Below, piece by piece: positions 1 through 5,653 of a stretch of DNA of 16,684 nucleotides. This DNA comes from Chloroflexota bacterium. GTDB lineage: Bacteria; Chloroflexota; Anaerolineae; B4-G1. A program made the position numbers and the translations under genes. Under the pieces are notes generated by a model that searched no databases, was not told the DNA's origin, and worked only from the letters and a program-made list of their open reading frames with translations. Every line of letters starts with the position of its first letter. Within the stretch, counting starts at the first letter, position 1. The DNA is taken from assembly GCA_011046405.1 (NCBI GenBank), contig DSAR01000271.1, positions 1-16,684 on the forward strand, written 5' to 3'.

Positions 1-75
1 CCGGCCGAGGCGTCGCTGGTCACGTCAAAGGTCAGGGCGGTGGGGATCCTGGCCGAATAGCTGTTCGGGAGACGG
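1..75 (-). pseudogene. possible fragment of a secreted beta-rich protein, window edge
   Basis: On the minus strand one frame reads PNSYSARIPTALTFDVTSD in the first 75 bases and runs off the left edge. The composition (Thr/Ser/Val-rich, alternating) resembles an extracellular beta-sandwich domain. No start codon or ribosome binding site is visible upstream on that strand, so if real it is a fragment. On the plus strand a short open frame also ends at a TAG at 58-60. I cannot choose firmly between the two readings, and I assign no function. Confidence 0.2.
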
Positions 76-103
76 GTGGAAAGTGGAACTCGCTGGACAG
101 GTG

Positions 104-136
104 ATTTTGGGTGCGGCGATTCGCCGCGCCCAAAAT
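104..136. repeat. near-perfect 16-bp inverted repeat (hairpin)
   Basis: Arms 104-119 and 121-136 pair over all 16 positions with a single G:T wobble, around a central T. The top of the stem is very GC-rich and the base is A/T (ATTTTGGG...CCCAAAAT). It lies just upstream of the arsR promoter and could be a bidirectional transcription barrier between the left-edge sequence and the ars block. No T-tract follows on either strand, so it is not a classical intrinsic terminator. Confidence 0.6.
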
Positions 137-164
137 CCGCGGGCATTGTCATTGTGATTCCCTC

Positions 165-193
165 TTGACAGTAGATGGCTTTTGTGTTACGAT
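165..193 (+). promoter_or_regulatory. arsR promoter (sigma70-like)
   Basis: TTGACA at 165-170 is a perfect -35 hexamer. After a 17-bp spacer, TACGAT at 188-193 matches four of six -10 positions. A start near 200 would fall inside the operator palindrome at 192-211, so repressor binding would occlude the -10 and the start site. The arsR start codon is at 227. Confidence 0.75.
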
Positions 194-211
194 ATGCATC
201 GTAATGCATAT
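192..211. promoter_or_regulatory. ArsR operator O1
   Basis: A perfect palindrome with 8-bp arms, ATATGCAT and ATGCATAT, separated by CGTA. It overlaps the end of the -10 element and the likely transcription start, the usual place for an ArsR/SmtB-family operator. The same half-sites at the same spacing (ATATGCA-N6-TGCATA) recur at 595-613 before the permease gene, which supports a shared regulator and autoregulation of arsR. Confidence 0.75.
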
Positions 212-226
212 TGTTAGGGGGCAACG

Positions 227-544
227 GTGAATTCCTATCCAGAGGCATCCAGTTTGTTCCACGTCCTGTCGCACCAGGCCCGTCTGCGTATCCTGGACGA
301 GCTGCGCAGACGCGAGGCGTGCGTCTGTCATCTGCAGGCCGTCCTCAAGCGGCCCCAGGCATACGTCTCGCAGCAGTTGCGTGTGTTGCGTGAGGCGGGC
401 CTAGTGACCGACGAACGGGACGGCATACTCGTCTACTACTATCTGACCGACGGGCAGGTGGAACGGCTGCTGGAGGACGTGTTGGGTCGGGCCGGGGGGC
501 CGAGGTGTGTGAACGGATGCACGTGTCCCTGCTGTCAGACGTGA
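227..544 (+). CDS. arsR: ArsR-family metalloid-responsive repressor
   Basis: A 105-residue winged-helix repressor of typical ArsR/SmtB length. The start is GTG 227, five bases after AGGGGG. The helix-turn-helix region lies around residues 30-58 (VSQQLRVLREAGLV), and the wing around 60-73 (DERDGILVYYYL). The sensor motif CVCH at 32-35 corresponds to the ELCVCDL arsenic-binding helix of classical ArsR. Unusually, five further cysteines sit in the last dozen residues (94, 98, 100, 102, 103), ending in CPCCQT, which could form a second thiophilic metal site. Role: bind the palindromes at 192-211 and 595-613 and release them when As(III), Sb(III) or another soft metal binds. The gene is followed directly by an intrinsic terminator. 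Family assignment is firm; the inducing metal is inferred. Confidence 0.93.
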   Translation: MNSYPEASSLFHVLSHQARLRILDELRRREACVCHLQAVLKRPQAYVSQQLRVLREAGLVTDERDGILVYYYLTDGQVERLLEDVLGRAGGPRCVNGCTCPCCQT

Positions 545-555
545 TCCGATTGGCC

Positions 556-583
556 AAAGGCCGCGATGTTGGCGGCCTTTTTT
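556..583 (+). terminator. rho-independent terminator after arsR
   Basis: A 9-bp stem, AAAGGCCGC (556-564) with GCGGCCTTT (572-580), and a 7-nt loop are followed by an uninterrupted T-run at 578-583. It begins 12 bases after the arsR stop. It separates arsR from the permease, so the permease must depend on its own promoter near 595-640 or on read-through. Confidence 0.88.
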
Positions 584-594
584 CAGGCGCAAAA

Positions 595-613
595 ATATGC
601 AATTGAGTGCATA
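595..613. promoter_or_regulatory. second ArsR operator O2, upstream of permease
   Basis: ATATGCA (595-601), six bases, then TGCATA (608-613). Half-site sequence and six-base spacing are identical to the arsR operator at 192-211. It lies between the arsR terminator and the permease ribosome binding site (AGGAGG, 629-634). I see no convincing -35/-10 pair here; GCATAA at 609-614 is a possible weak -10. Confidence 0.68.
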
Positions 614-640
614 AGACTTATCGTCATCAGGAGGTGTGAG

Positions 641-2137
641 TTGAACATTCTAGAAACCATTGGCGTATTGTTGCATGCTGGACTGGGTAGCCTGGCCGCT
701 TATCTGGCTGCGCACGTGCTGCTGTGTTTGCTGCCGGCCTTCCTTATCGCCGGCGCGTTGGCCGCGTTGATCCCCAAGGAAGCGATCACCAAGTACCTGG
801 GGCGGGACGCCTCCAAGTGGATCTCGTACCCGGCGGCGGCAGTGGGCGGGTTCGTGCTGGCGGTCTGCTCGTGCACGATTATGCCGCTCTTTGCCAGCAT
901 CTACAAGAAGGGCGCCGGGATCGGCCCGGCGATCACCTTCCTCTTCGTCGGACCGGCGGTCAACATCCTGGCCATCACCCTCACCGGCGCGACGATCGGG
1001 ATGGACATCGCCCTGGCCCGGATCGTACTCTCGATCATCTTCGGCATCGGCATCGGCCTGATGATGGCCTGGTTCTTCAGCGAAGATGACGCCGACGCTG
1101 CGCGTCGGTTGGCGCACAACCAGGCGACCAATGGTGGGCGGGCCTTCTCCGCAGGCGCCAGTGTCCCGGCGCGCACGTGGATCTTTTTCCTGCTCCTGCT
1201 GGGCATCCTGATCGCCGGCACCCTCCAGGTCGGCCTGCTGACGAACAGCTACGCCACCTTCACGATCCCCGGCCCCTGGGCCAGCTCCTTCCAGGCCTGG
1301 CTCGACAGCATCGTCCCGCCGAATGCCGCGATGGGCATCGAAGGTGTCAGCGTCCATGGCGTGTTTTTGATCGGGCTGCTGTTCTTGATCGCCATCACCG
1401 CCTGGCTGGGGCTGAACAAGGTGGACGAGGGATTCAACACCTGGACCTACGCCGCGTTGGGCATCATCACCCTGACGTTGCTAGTGGCCTCGTTCAAGGT
1501 CACTGCGGTCGCGGGCGGTTTGAGCGTCGGCGTCACGGGCAAGCTGATCGCCGAGATCGTGATCATCGCCGCCGTCTGGTGGATGGGCGTCAAGGCGTTC
1601 GACGCCTTTGCGATGCAGGAGTGGCTGTGGGAGATGTGGCGCTTCGTCAAGCAGATCATGCCCCTGCTGATCGCAGGTGTCTTCGTCGCCGGGATGGCGC
1701 GGGCCATCATCCCCCGCACGTGGATCGAGACCATCGCCGGGCGGAACACCGTCTGGGCCAACCTGGTCGGCGTGTTGTTTGGGGTCTTTATGTACTTCCC
1801 CACGCTGGTCGAGGTGCCCATCGCGCAGACGTTCCTCTCGCTGGGCATGCACCGTGGGGTGCTGCTGGCCTACCTGCTGGCCGACCCGGAGCTGAGCTTG
1901 CAGTCTATCCTGATTACCAACTCGGTCATCGGCCGGAAAAAGACGGCGGTCTACGTCATCCTGGTCACGATCTTTAGCACATTGGCGGGTCTGTTGTTCG
2001 GCGGCTGGGTAGATGGGATGAGCCTGTGGTTGATCGGAGCGATTCTGCTCGGGTCGGTCGGGGCACTGGTCGCCCTGGCGATGTGGACCAGCCACAACCG
2101 GCGACCTGTTCCGGCGGTAGCTGAGGAAGCGAAGTAA
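641..2137 (+). CDS. DUF318/ArsP-like permease
   Basis: About 498 residues, polytopic inner-membrane protein. I take TTG 641 as the start because AGGAGG at 629-634 is six bases upstream; an in-frame ATG at 566 lies inside the arsR terminator. The two-part DUF318 permease architecture is visible. The N-terminal half has a Cys-x-Cys in a membrane segment (CSCTIMPLFASIYKKGAG, C76 and C78), then TFLFVGPAVNIL. The C-terminal half repeats the pattern with IMPLLIAGVFVAGM and YFPTLVEVPIAQ. Between them is a charged loop (EDDADAARR) and an extra hydrophobic block. Relatives include ArsP, which exports trivalent organoarsenicals, and YraQ-type permeases often paired with small thioredoxins. The ArsR operator upstream and arsM downstream fit efflux of arsenic or methylarsenic species. 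The substrate is inferred. Confidence 0.85.
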   Translation: MNILETIGVLLHAGLGSLAAYLAAHVLLCLLPAFLIAGALAALIPKEAITKYLGRDASKWISYPAAAVGGFVLAVCSCTIMPLFASIYKKGAGIGPAITFLFVGPAVNILAITLTGATIGMDIALARIVLSIIFGIGIGLMMAWFFSEDDADAARRLAHNQATNGGRAFSAGASVPARTWIFFLLLLGILIAGTLQVGLLTNSYATFTIPGPWASSFQAWLDSIVPPNAAMGIEGVSVHGVFLIGLLFLIAITAWLGLNKVDEGFNTWTYAALGIITLTLLVASFKVTAVAGGLSVGVTGKLIAEIVIIAAVWWMGVKAFDAFAMQEWLWEMWRFVKQIMPLLIAGVFVAGMARAIIPRTWIETIAGRNTVWANLVGVLFGVFMYFPTLVEVPIAQTFLSLGMHRGVLLAYLLADPELSLQSILITNSVIGRKKTAVYVILVTIFSTLAGLLFGGWVDGMSLWLIGAILLGSVGALVALAMWTSHNRRPVPAVAEEAK

Positions 2138-2169
2138 ATCGTTTTAAGAACGCGGCAGATAAAAAATCT

Positions 2170-2319
2170 GGTTCTTTGGGATTTCGCATGGTAGCGGCGA
2201 AAGATTAGCCACGAATTGCACGAATTAACACGAAAAACCCAAAATTAGTGACAATTCGTGTAATTCGTGGCGAAAAGTTGACCGCTTGCTAAGCCAACCA
2301 GGCGAACTACCAGAGAGCC
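2170..2319. repeat. 150-bp palindromic intergenic repeat, copy A
   Basis: This block between the permease and the first thioredoxin gene recurs in the same orientation at 13070-13245. Both copies begin GGTTCTTTGGGATTTCGCATGG and end CAGAGAGCC. The centre is an inverted repeat: GCCACGAATT (2208-2217) pairs with AATTCGTGGC (2262-2271), and a nested CACGAATTAACACGAA pairs with TTCGTGTAATTCGTG. No coding frame is evident. It has the character of a dispersed non-autonomous or REP-like element. Confidence 0.85.
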
Positions 2320-2355
2320 AAAAATCTAAAGTTTTTGAGAAGAAGGAGGATTTCG

Positions 2356-2592
2356 ATGGAGATCAAAATTCTAGGCACCGGGTGCCCAAAGTGTAAACGA
2401 CTGGAGGCGGTAGCTCGCGAAGCGGTGGAAGAGGCCGGTGTCGAGGCGACCTTCACCAAGGTTCAGGATATGGATGGGATCATGGCCTACGACGTCATGA
2501 GCACGCCGGGGCTGGTGATCGACGAGGCGGTCAAGTCGTCGGGCCGCATCCCGCGTAAGGAAGAGATCGTTGAGTGGATCCGCGCGGTATAG
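2356..2592 (+). CDS. mini-thioredoxin 1 (CPKC), MTH895-type
   Basis: A 78-residue thioredoxin-fold protein of the small redox-active disulfide family. The ATG at 2356 is chosen because AAGGAGGA (2343-2350) precedes it by five bases. The opening strand MEIKILGTG leads to the CPKC active site (C10, C13), then a long helix and the cis-proline segment MSTPGLVID. These proteins lack the N-terminal extension of classical thioredoxin and are commonly linked to DUF318 permeases. It is the first of four consecutive genes of the same design, and likely passes electrons or carries a thiol-bound metalloid in the cytoplasm. The protein family is clear; the partner is inferred from position. Confidence 0.9.
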   Translation: MEIKILGTGCPKCKRLEAVAREAVEEAGVEATFTKVQDMDGIMAYDVMSTPGLVIDEAVKSSGRIPRKEEIVEWIRAV

Positions 2593-2596
2593 ATGG

Positions 2597-2637
2597 ACGA
2601 TCTTCCCGAAAACTAACGGAGCTTTCGGGAAGATCGT
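2597..2637 (+). promoter_or_regulatory. perfect 15-bp hairpin between thioredoxin genes 1 and 2
   Basis: ACGATCTTCCCGAAA (2597-2611) pairs perfectly with 2623-2637 across an 11-nt loop. It begins five bases after the first thioredoxin gene and ends three bases before the AAGGAGG of the second. No T-run follows, so it is more likely an mRNA stability or processing element, or a small repeat, than a terminator. Confidence 0.7.
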
Positions 2638-2652
2638 TGTAAGGAGGAAAGC

Positions 2653-2910
2653 ATGCTGCAGATCAAGGTCTTTGGTACCACGCCGCCCTGCGCCAACTGC
2701 AAACGCGCCGAAGCGCAGGCCCAGAAAGCGGCGGAGCAGTTCCCCGGTCAGGTCGAGGTGGTCAAGCTCGACGCGCTGGGGCCAGAAGTGGAGCCGTATG
2801 GCCTGATGACCACGCCGTTGGTCGTCGTGGATGAGGAAGTGATCGGCGCAGGCAGGGTTGTACCGTCGGACAAGCTTGTATCCATTATTCAAAACAAACT
2901 GGGAGGCTAA
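2653..2910 (+). CDS. mini-thioredoxin 2 (CANC)
   Basis: An 85-residue thioredoxin-fold protein with the active site PPCANC (C13, C16) after a first strand LQIKVFGTT, and the cis-proline segment MTTPLVVVDEEV. AAGGAGG sits just upstream of ATG 2653. It is paralogous to the gene before it but differs in the active-site dipeptide (AN instead of PK), which usually tunes redox potential. It overlaps nothing and is separated from the third gene by four bases, so the set is probably one transcript. Redox role in the cytoplasm is inferred from the fold. Confidence 0.9.
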   Translation: MLQIKVFGTTPPCANCKRAEAQAQKAAEQFPGQVEVVKLDALGPEVEPYGLMTTPLVVVDEEVIGAGRVVPSDKLVSIIQNKLGG

Positions 2911-2914
2911 ACAT

Positions 2915-3184
2915 ATGGTCAAATTAGAGGTCTTTAGCGGCGATCCACCCTGCCCGGGCTGCGTCGCCATCATCGATCTGGCGCAGCGGGTCGCTGCCAG
3001 GTACGAGGGTGAGTTGGCGCTCACCATTTACGAAGGCACCGAGGGAATGGAAAAATTCGAGGAGTACCGGCTCTTCTGTGTGCCGGCGGCGGTGGTCAAC
3101 GGGGCCATTCGCATTGAGGGCATGTGCCCCAGCGAGGCGACGCTCAATAACGCGCTCAGGGAGGGTGGGCTATGTCTAAAATAA
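2915..3184 (+). CDS. mini-thioredoxin 3 (CPGC)
   Basis: An 89-residue thioredoxin-like protein. The start at ATG 2915 follows GGGAGG (2901-2906), a sequence inside the end of the previous gene. The active site is PPCPGC (C13, C16). The cis-proline strand is FCVPAAVVNGAI, with an extra cysteine just before the VP, and another cysteine lies in the following GMCPSE. These additional cysteines are absent from genes 1 and 2 and could allow relay disulfides or metal binding. Its end overlaps the next start by 13 bases, indicating translational coupling. Substrate unknown. Confidence 0.87.
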   Translation: MVKLEVFSGDPPCPGCVAIIDLAQRVAARYEGELALTIYEGTEGMEKFEEYRLFCVPAAVVNGAIRIEGMCPSEATLNNALREGGLCLK

Positions 3185-3438
3185 GGATCGAGGCATTTGT
3201 GTCGGTGCCGCCCTGTTCCGGCGGCGTGGCGGTCAAACGGCTGCTGAAGGAGATCGAGACCGAGTTCGGCGACCGGGTCGATGTCGTCTTTCACACCGGT
3301 CCCGGCGATCATGAGTGGGACGAATACGCCATCGGGAACGCCCCGGCGCTGGTCGTCGGCGATCTGGTCAAGTTCGTCGGATTGGCCCCCAGCAAAGAGA
3401 GCCTGGTCGGCGCGCTGCGCGAGGTAGGAATGGAGTAA
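3172..3438 (+). CDS. mini-thioredoxin 4, single-cysteine site (CSGG)
   Basis: An 88-residue member of the same series. The active-site loop reads VPPCSGG: the first cysteine (C15) is kept but the resolving cysteine is replaced by glycine. The fold elements remain: the beta strand KIRIEAFVS, a helix VAVKRLLKEIE and the segment NAPALVVGDLV in the cis-proline position. A one-cysteine site cannot make an intramolecular disulfide, so it may act as a thiol carrier or by mixed disulfides with neighbours. It overlaps gene 3 by 13 bases. The missing cysteine is not an in-frame stop, so it is not a selenocysteine position. Confidence 0.85.
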   Translation: MSKIRIEAFVSVPPCSGGVAVKRLLKEIETEFGDRVDVVFHTGPGDHEWDEYAIGNAPALVVGDLVKFVGLAPSKESLVGALREVGME

Positions 3439-3452
3439 GTAAGCGGTGAGGC

Positions 3453-3480
3453 CCACCGGGCGGTAACTACTGCCCGGTGG
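3453..3480 (+). terminator. hairpin after the thioredoxin cluster, possible weak terminator
   Basis: CCACCGGGC (3453-3461) pairs with GCCCGGTGG (3472-3480) across a 10-nt loop, GGTAACTACT. It lies 14 bases after the last thioredoxin gene. No T-run follows. The loop sequence GTAACTACT resembles the terminal repeat of the MITE-like elements at 3665 and 10628, so it may instead be a relic of such an element. Confidence 0.45.
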
Positions 3481-3528
3481 AACGGAAGTTCACCCAATCA
3501 AGTTCAGGGGATAGAAATAGAAGGGATC

Positions 3529-3831
3529 GTGGTGGCCATCGACAAATCGGAATACAGCATTACGGCTGCTCCAGCCGCCGTTGATCTGGCCCAGTTGTGG
3601 CCCGTGGATGAGATGCACTTCGTGCCCGTCGCCTCCCTGAAACCGGGTCAGATCGGGACAGGTGGTAACTACCCAGACTGTTGGGTCGGGACACAGAGAA
3701 ACATGGAGGAGACACCGAGAATCACAGCGAACGAAAAAGGAAGCTTTTTCTCTGTGTCTCTCACGGAGAGACTCCGTGTAACTCTGTGTAACTATAGTCT
3801 GGGTGGTCACATTCCGTCTGAAACCCTGTAA
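3529..3831 (+). CDS. doubtful small ORF interrupted by a MITE-like element
   Basis: GTG 3529 or GTG 3532 follows AAGGG at 3521-3525. The first 45 residues (MVAIDKSEYSITAAPAAVDL and onward) look protein-like. From 3665 the frame runs through the repeat element at 3665-3810, where the sequence becomes low-complexity, and it stops at 3831. I do not recognise the protein. If it was ever a gene its 3' part has been replaced by the inserted element. Confidence 0.25.
   Translation: MVAIDKSEYSITAAPAAVDLAQLWPVDEMHFVPVASLKPGQIGTGGNYPDCWVGTQRNMEETPRITANEKGSFFSVSLTERLRVTLCNYSLGGHIPSETL
3665..3810. mobile_element. 146-bp MITE-like element
   Basis: The terminal inverted repeats are GTAACTACCCAGACT (3665-3679) and AGTCTGGGTGGTCAC (3796-3810), matching at 13 of 15 positions. 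The interior is a second imperfect palindrome built of ACACAGAGA/TCTCTGTGT motifs. There is no transposase. The ends share the core GTRACYACYC with the element at 10628-10791, so the two probably belong to one family mobilised in trans. I could not find a convincing target duplication here. Confidence 0.65.
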
Positions 3832-4388
3832 AGAGAGTGTTAATGCTAGCTATCGAAAGTCAGCGTCGTCGATTAGAGTTGGGTTATCGATCTCCATCGT
3901 GACCCTCGTACTGGTCGCTCTATTGCTCGGGATGGTTCCTGTCGTCCGCGCCGACGAGCCGGTGGTGCACGCCGTGTTTTTCTGGTCGGAGAACTGCCCC
4001 CACTGTCACGATGTGATGGACCACGACTTCCCGCCGCTGGAGACGAAATACGGCGAGCAACTCGAGATCCAGAGGATCGAGATCTCCGACCCGGAACTAC
4101 CCGCTGTGGGTGGCGGCGATGGATGCGTTCCAGGTGCCACCCGGAAGCCAGGGGGTGCCGATGCTGTTCATCGGCGACACGGTACTGGTGGGATCGCACG
4201 AGATCCCGGAGAAACTCCCGGGGCTGGTCGAGCAACATCTGGCAGCCGGCGGTGTGGATTATCCAGACATTCCGGGACTAAAGGAGACGCCAGAGCCGGT
4301 GCTTGAAGCGACCGCCGGCCCGCCCCGGTCGGTGCTTCATCTGTATTTCTTCTACAACCGCCGGTGCGGGGAATGTGTGGTGGTGTAG
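3803..4388 (+). pseudogene. secreted thioredoxin-domain protein, frameshifted
   Basis: A signal peptide is followed by a thioredoxin domain. The hydrophobic core LSISIVTLVLVALLLGM and cleavage site near VRA-DEP precede HAVFFWSENCPHCHDVM with the active site CPHC. The first frame runs coherently to DPE at about 4096; the next coherent sequence, NYPLWVAAMDAFQVPPG and VPMLFIGDTVLVGS, is in a different frame. Losing one base near 4094-4097 explains this. The second frame ends at TAG 4386, just after a second thioredoxin start, HLYFFYNRRCGECVVV. The first start is uncertain: GTG 3803 lies in the right end of the MITE-like element and has no good ribosome binding site. The next coding segment has no start of its own, so the two were probably one gene. 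Confidence 0.7.
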
Positions 4389-5460
4389 GAGGAGGTTTTG
4401 GATCCCCATCCACCTGGCCTATTTCTACCAGCCCGGTTGCCCGGAATGCGACCGGGTTCAATTGGCCCTGAATTACCTGCAAGACCAGTATCCACAACTC
4501 AACGTCTGCACCCTCGACGTCAGGGAGCAAGCGACGCTGTGCGAGTGGTTAGGAGAACAGGCCGACGTGCTGGTGGGCAAACGACTGACAGCGCCCGCTG
4601 TCTTTGTCGAGGACGAGGCGCTGGTGGGGGATGACCTGCACCCCGGCAGCCTGGAGGCCCTGCTCGCCCGCTACGCCGAGAGCGGCGCCCGGCCGATATG
4701 CACCGGGGACGTGAGCGACGAGGTCGCCTCCACCATCGTCGAGCGTTTCCGTTCCTTCGGCCTGGCGACGGTGCTGGTAGCCGGGTTGGTGGACGGCCTC
4801 AACCCCTGCGCCTTCGCCACGCTGGTCTTCCTGGGCGGGATCGTGACCAGCATTGGTCCGTGCAACGTGGCCATGATCCCGCTGATCATCGGTTACCTGG
4901 GCGGCTCGGCCGACGCCGCCCACCCGCTGTCGCGCCAACGCGCCTTCACGCTCTCGCTGACCTTTGCCACCGGTCTGGCGATCACCTTCACGGCCCTGGG
5001 CGTGATCGCCTCCCTCGCGGGTGGCCTGATCGGCGGCGCCAGCCGGGTGTGGTATTACGTCGTCGCCGCAGTCTGCATCCTGATCGCACTGCACATGTGG
5101 GGCGCGATTCGCCTGCCAGAGATCCCCGGCCTGGTCCGTCTGCGCGAGCGGGCCACGCTGCGGGGTATCCCAGGCGCGCTGGCGCTGGGGCTGGTCTCCG
5201 GGCTGCTCGCCTCCCAGTGCGCCACGCCGGTGCTGGTGGCGATTCTGACCTACGTGATGGCGCGGCAAGAGGTGCTGATCTACGGCGCGGCGTTGTTGTT
5301 TGTCTACGCGCTGGGGCGCGGGGCGCCGGTCGTGCTGGCCGGGACGTTTACGGGAGCACTTACCCGGCTCCGTGCGCTGGGGCGCTGGTCGGGCGTGATG
5401 GAGAAGGTCAGCGCGGCGATCGTGCTGGGCGTGGGCCTGTATTTCCTGTGGATCGCGTGA
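4303..5460 (+). CDS. thioredoxin-CcdA fusion, probably fragment of a broken gene
   Basis: Meaningful sequence begins near 4405 (IHLAYFYQPGCPECDRV): a thioredoxin domain with CPEC and cis-Pro segment TAPAVFVEDEALVG, then a CcdA/DsbD-type membrane domain of six or more segments. Such proteins carry electrons across the membrane to extracytoplasmic thiol enzymes. Conserved cysteines are in SIGPCNVAMIPLIIGYLGG and ASQCATPVLVAIL. The only in-frame start at the left is TTG 4303, with no ribosome binding site, and 4303-4400 is the off-frame reading of the preceding domain. Removing one C from the CCCC run at 4404-4407 joins the two frames as EEVLDP-IHLAYF, though TAG 4386 remains. The first membrane segment appears twice (LVDGLNPCAFATLVFL, then GGIVTSIGPCNVAM), suggesting a deletion fused two paralogous CcdA domains. 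Confidence 0.7.
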   Translation: MKRPPARPGRCFICISSTTAGAGNVWWCRRRFWIPIHLAYFYQPGCPECDRVQLALNYLQDQYPQLNVCTLDVREQATLCEWLGEQADVLVGKRLTAPAVFVEDEALVGDDLHPGSLEALLARYAESGARPICTGDVSDEVASTIVERFRSFGLATVLVAGLVDGLNPCAFATLVFLGGIVTSIGPCNVAMIPLIIGYLGGSADAAHPLSRQRAFTLSLTFATGLAITFTALGVIASLAGGLIGGASRVWYYVVAAVCILIALHMWGAIRLPEIPGLVRLRERATLRGIPGALALGLVSGLLASQCATPVLVAILTYVMARQEVLIYGAALLFVYALGRGAPVVLAGTFTGALTRLRALGRWSGVMEKVSAAIVLGVGLYFLWIA

Positions 5461-5507
5461 CAGTGCACTGGAACGCACAGGTTAGCAGGTTGTTGGAGAG
5501 AGATACA

Positions 5508-5630
5508 AAAGACTTCGGAAGTCTTTCCAGAAAGAAGCTTTACCTGACGATTTTCGAGGCGATTTTGGCGTTTTTACGCGCATAAAACGGCTCGATCGAG
5601 ATTCCCGAAGTCTGGATTTGCTTCTTTCCG
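5508..5630. repeat. palindromic intergenic element
   Basis: AAAGACTT (5508-5515) and AAGTCTTT (5519-5526) form a tight hairpin with loop CGG. Further out, AGACTTCGG is echoed in reverse by CCCGAAGTCT near 5614-5623, and AGAAAGAAGC near 5529 is echoed by GCTTCTTTCC near 5629. The whole block from the CcdA stop to the UshA-like gene looks like a degenerate inverted-repeat element, without a coding frame. Confidence 0.5.
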
Positions 5631-5653
5631 ACAGGCTGCTAGTGAACATACTT

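Noticed and set aside
650..1357. Long open frame on the minus strand opposite the permease
   Set aside because: It is an antisense shadow of a GC-rich gene: its translation is dominated by D, R, Q and G, and it has no plausible ribosome binding site.
3172..3438. Fourth mini-thioredoxin as a selenoprotein
   Set aside because: The position of the missing cysteine is a GGC glycine codon, not TGA, so there is no basis for selenocysteine.
4386..4388. In-frame TAG after CGECVVV as possible pyrrolysine or recoding
   Set aside because: The downstream frame stays coherent for only a few codons (EEVLDP) before another shift is needed. The locus has other disruptions, so a nonsense change in a broken gene is simpler.
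4549..5478. Long minus-strand open frame opposite the CcdA domain
   Set aside because: Composition (R/Q/H/A-rich, no recognizable motif) marks it as an antisense shadow of the membrane-protein gene.
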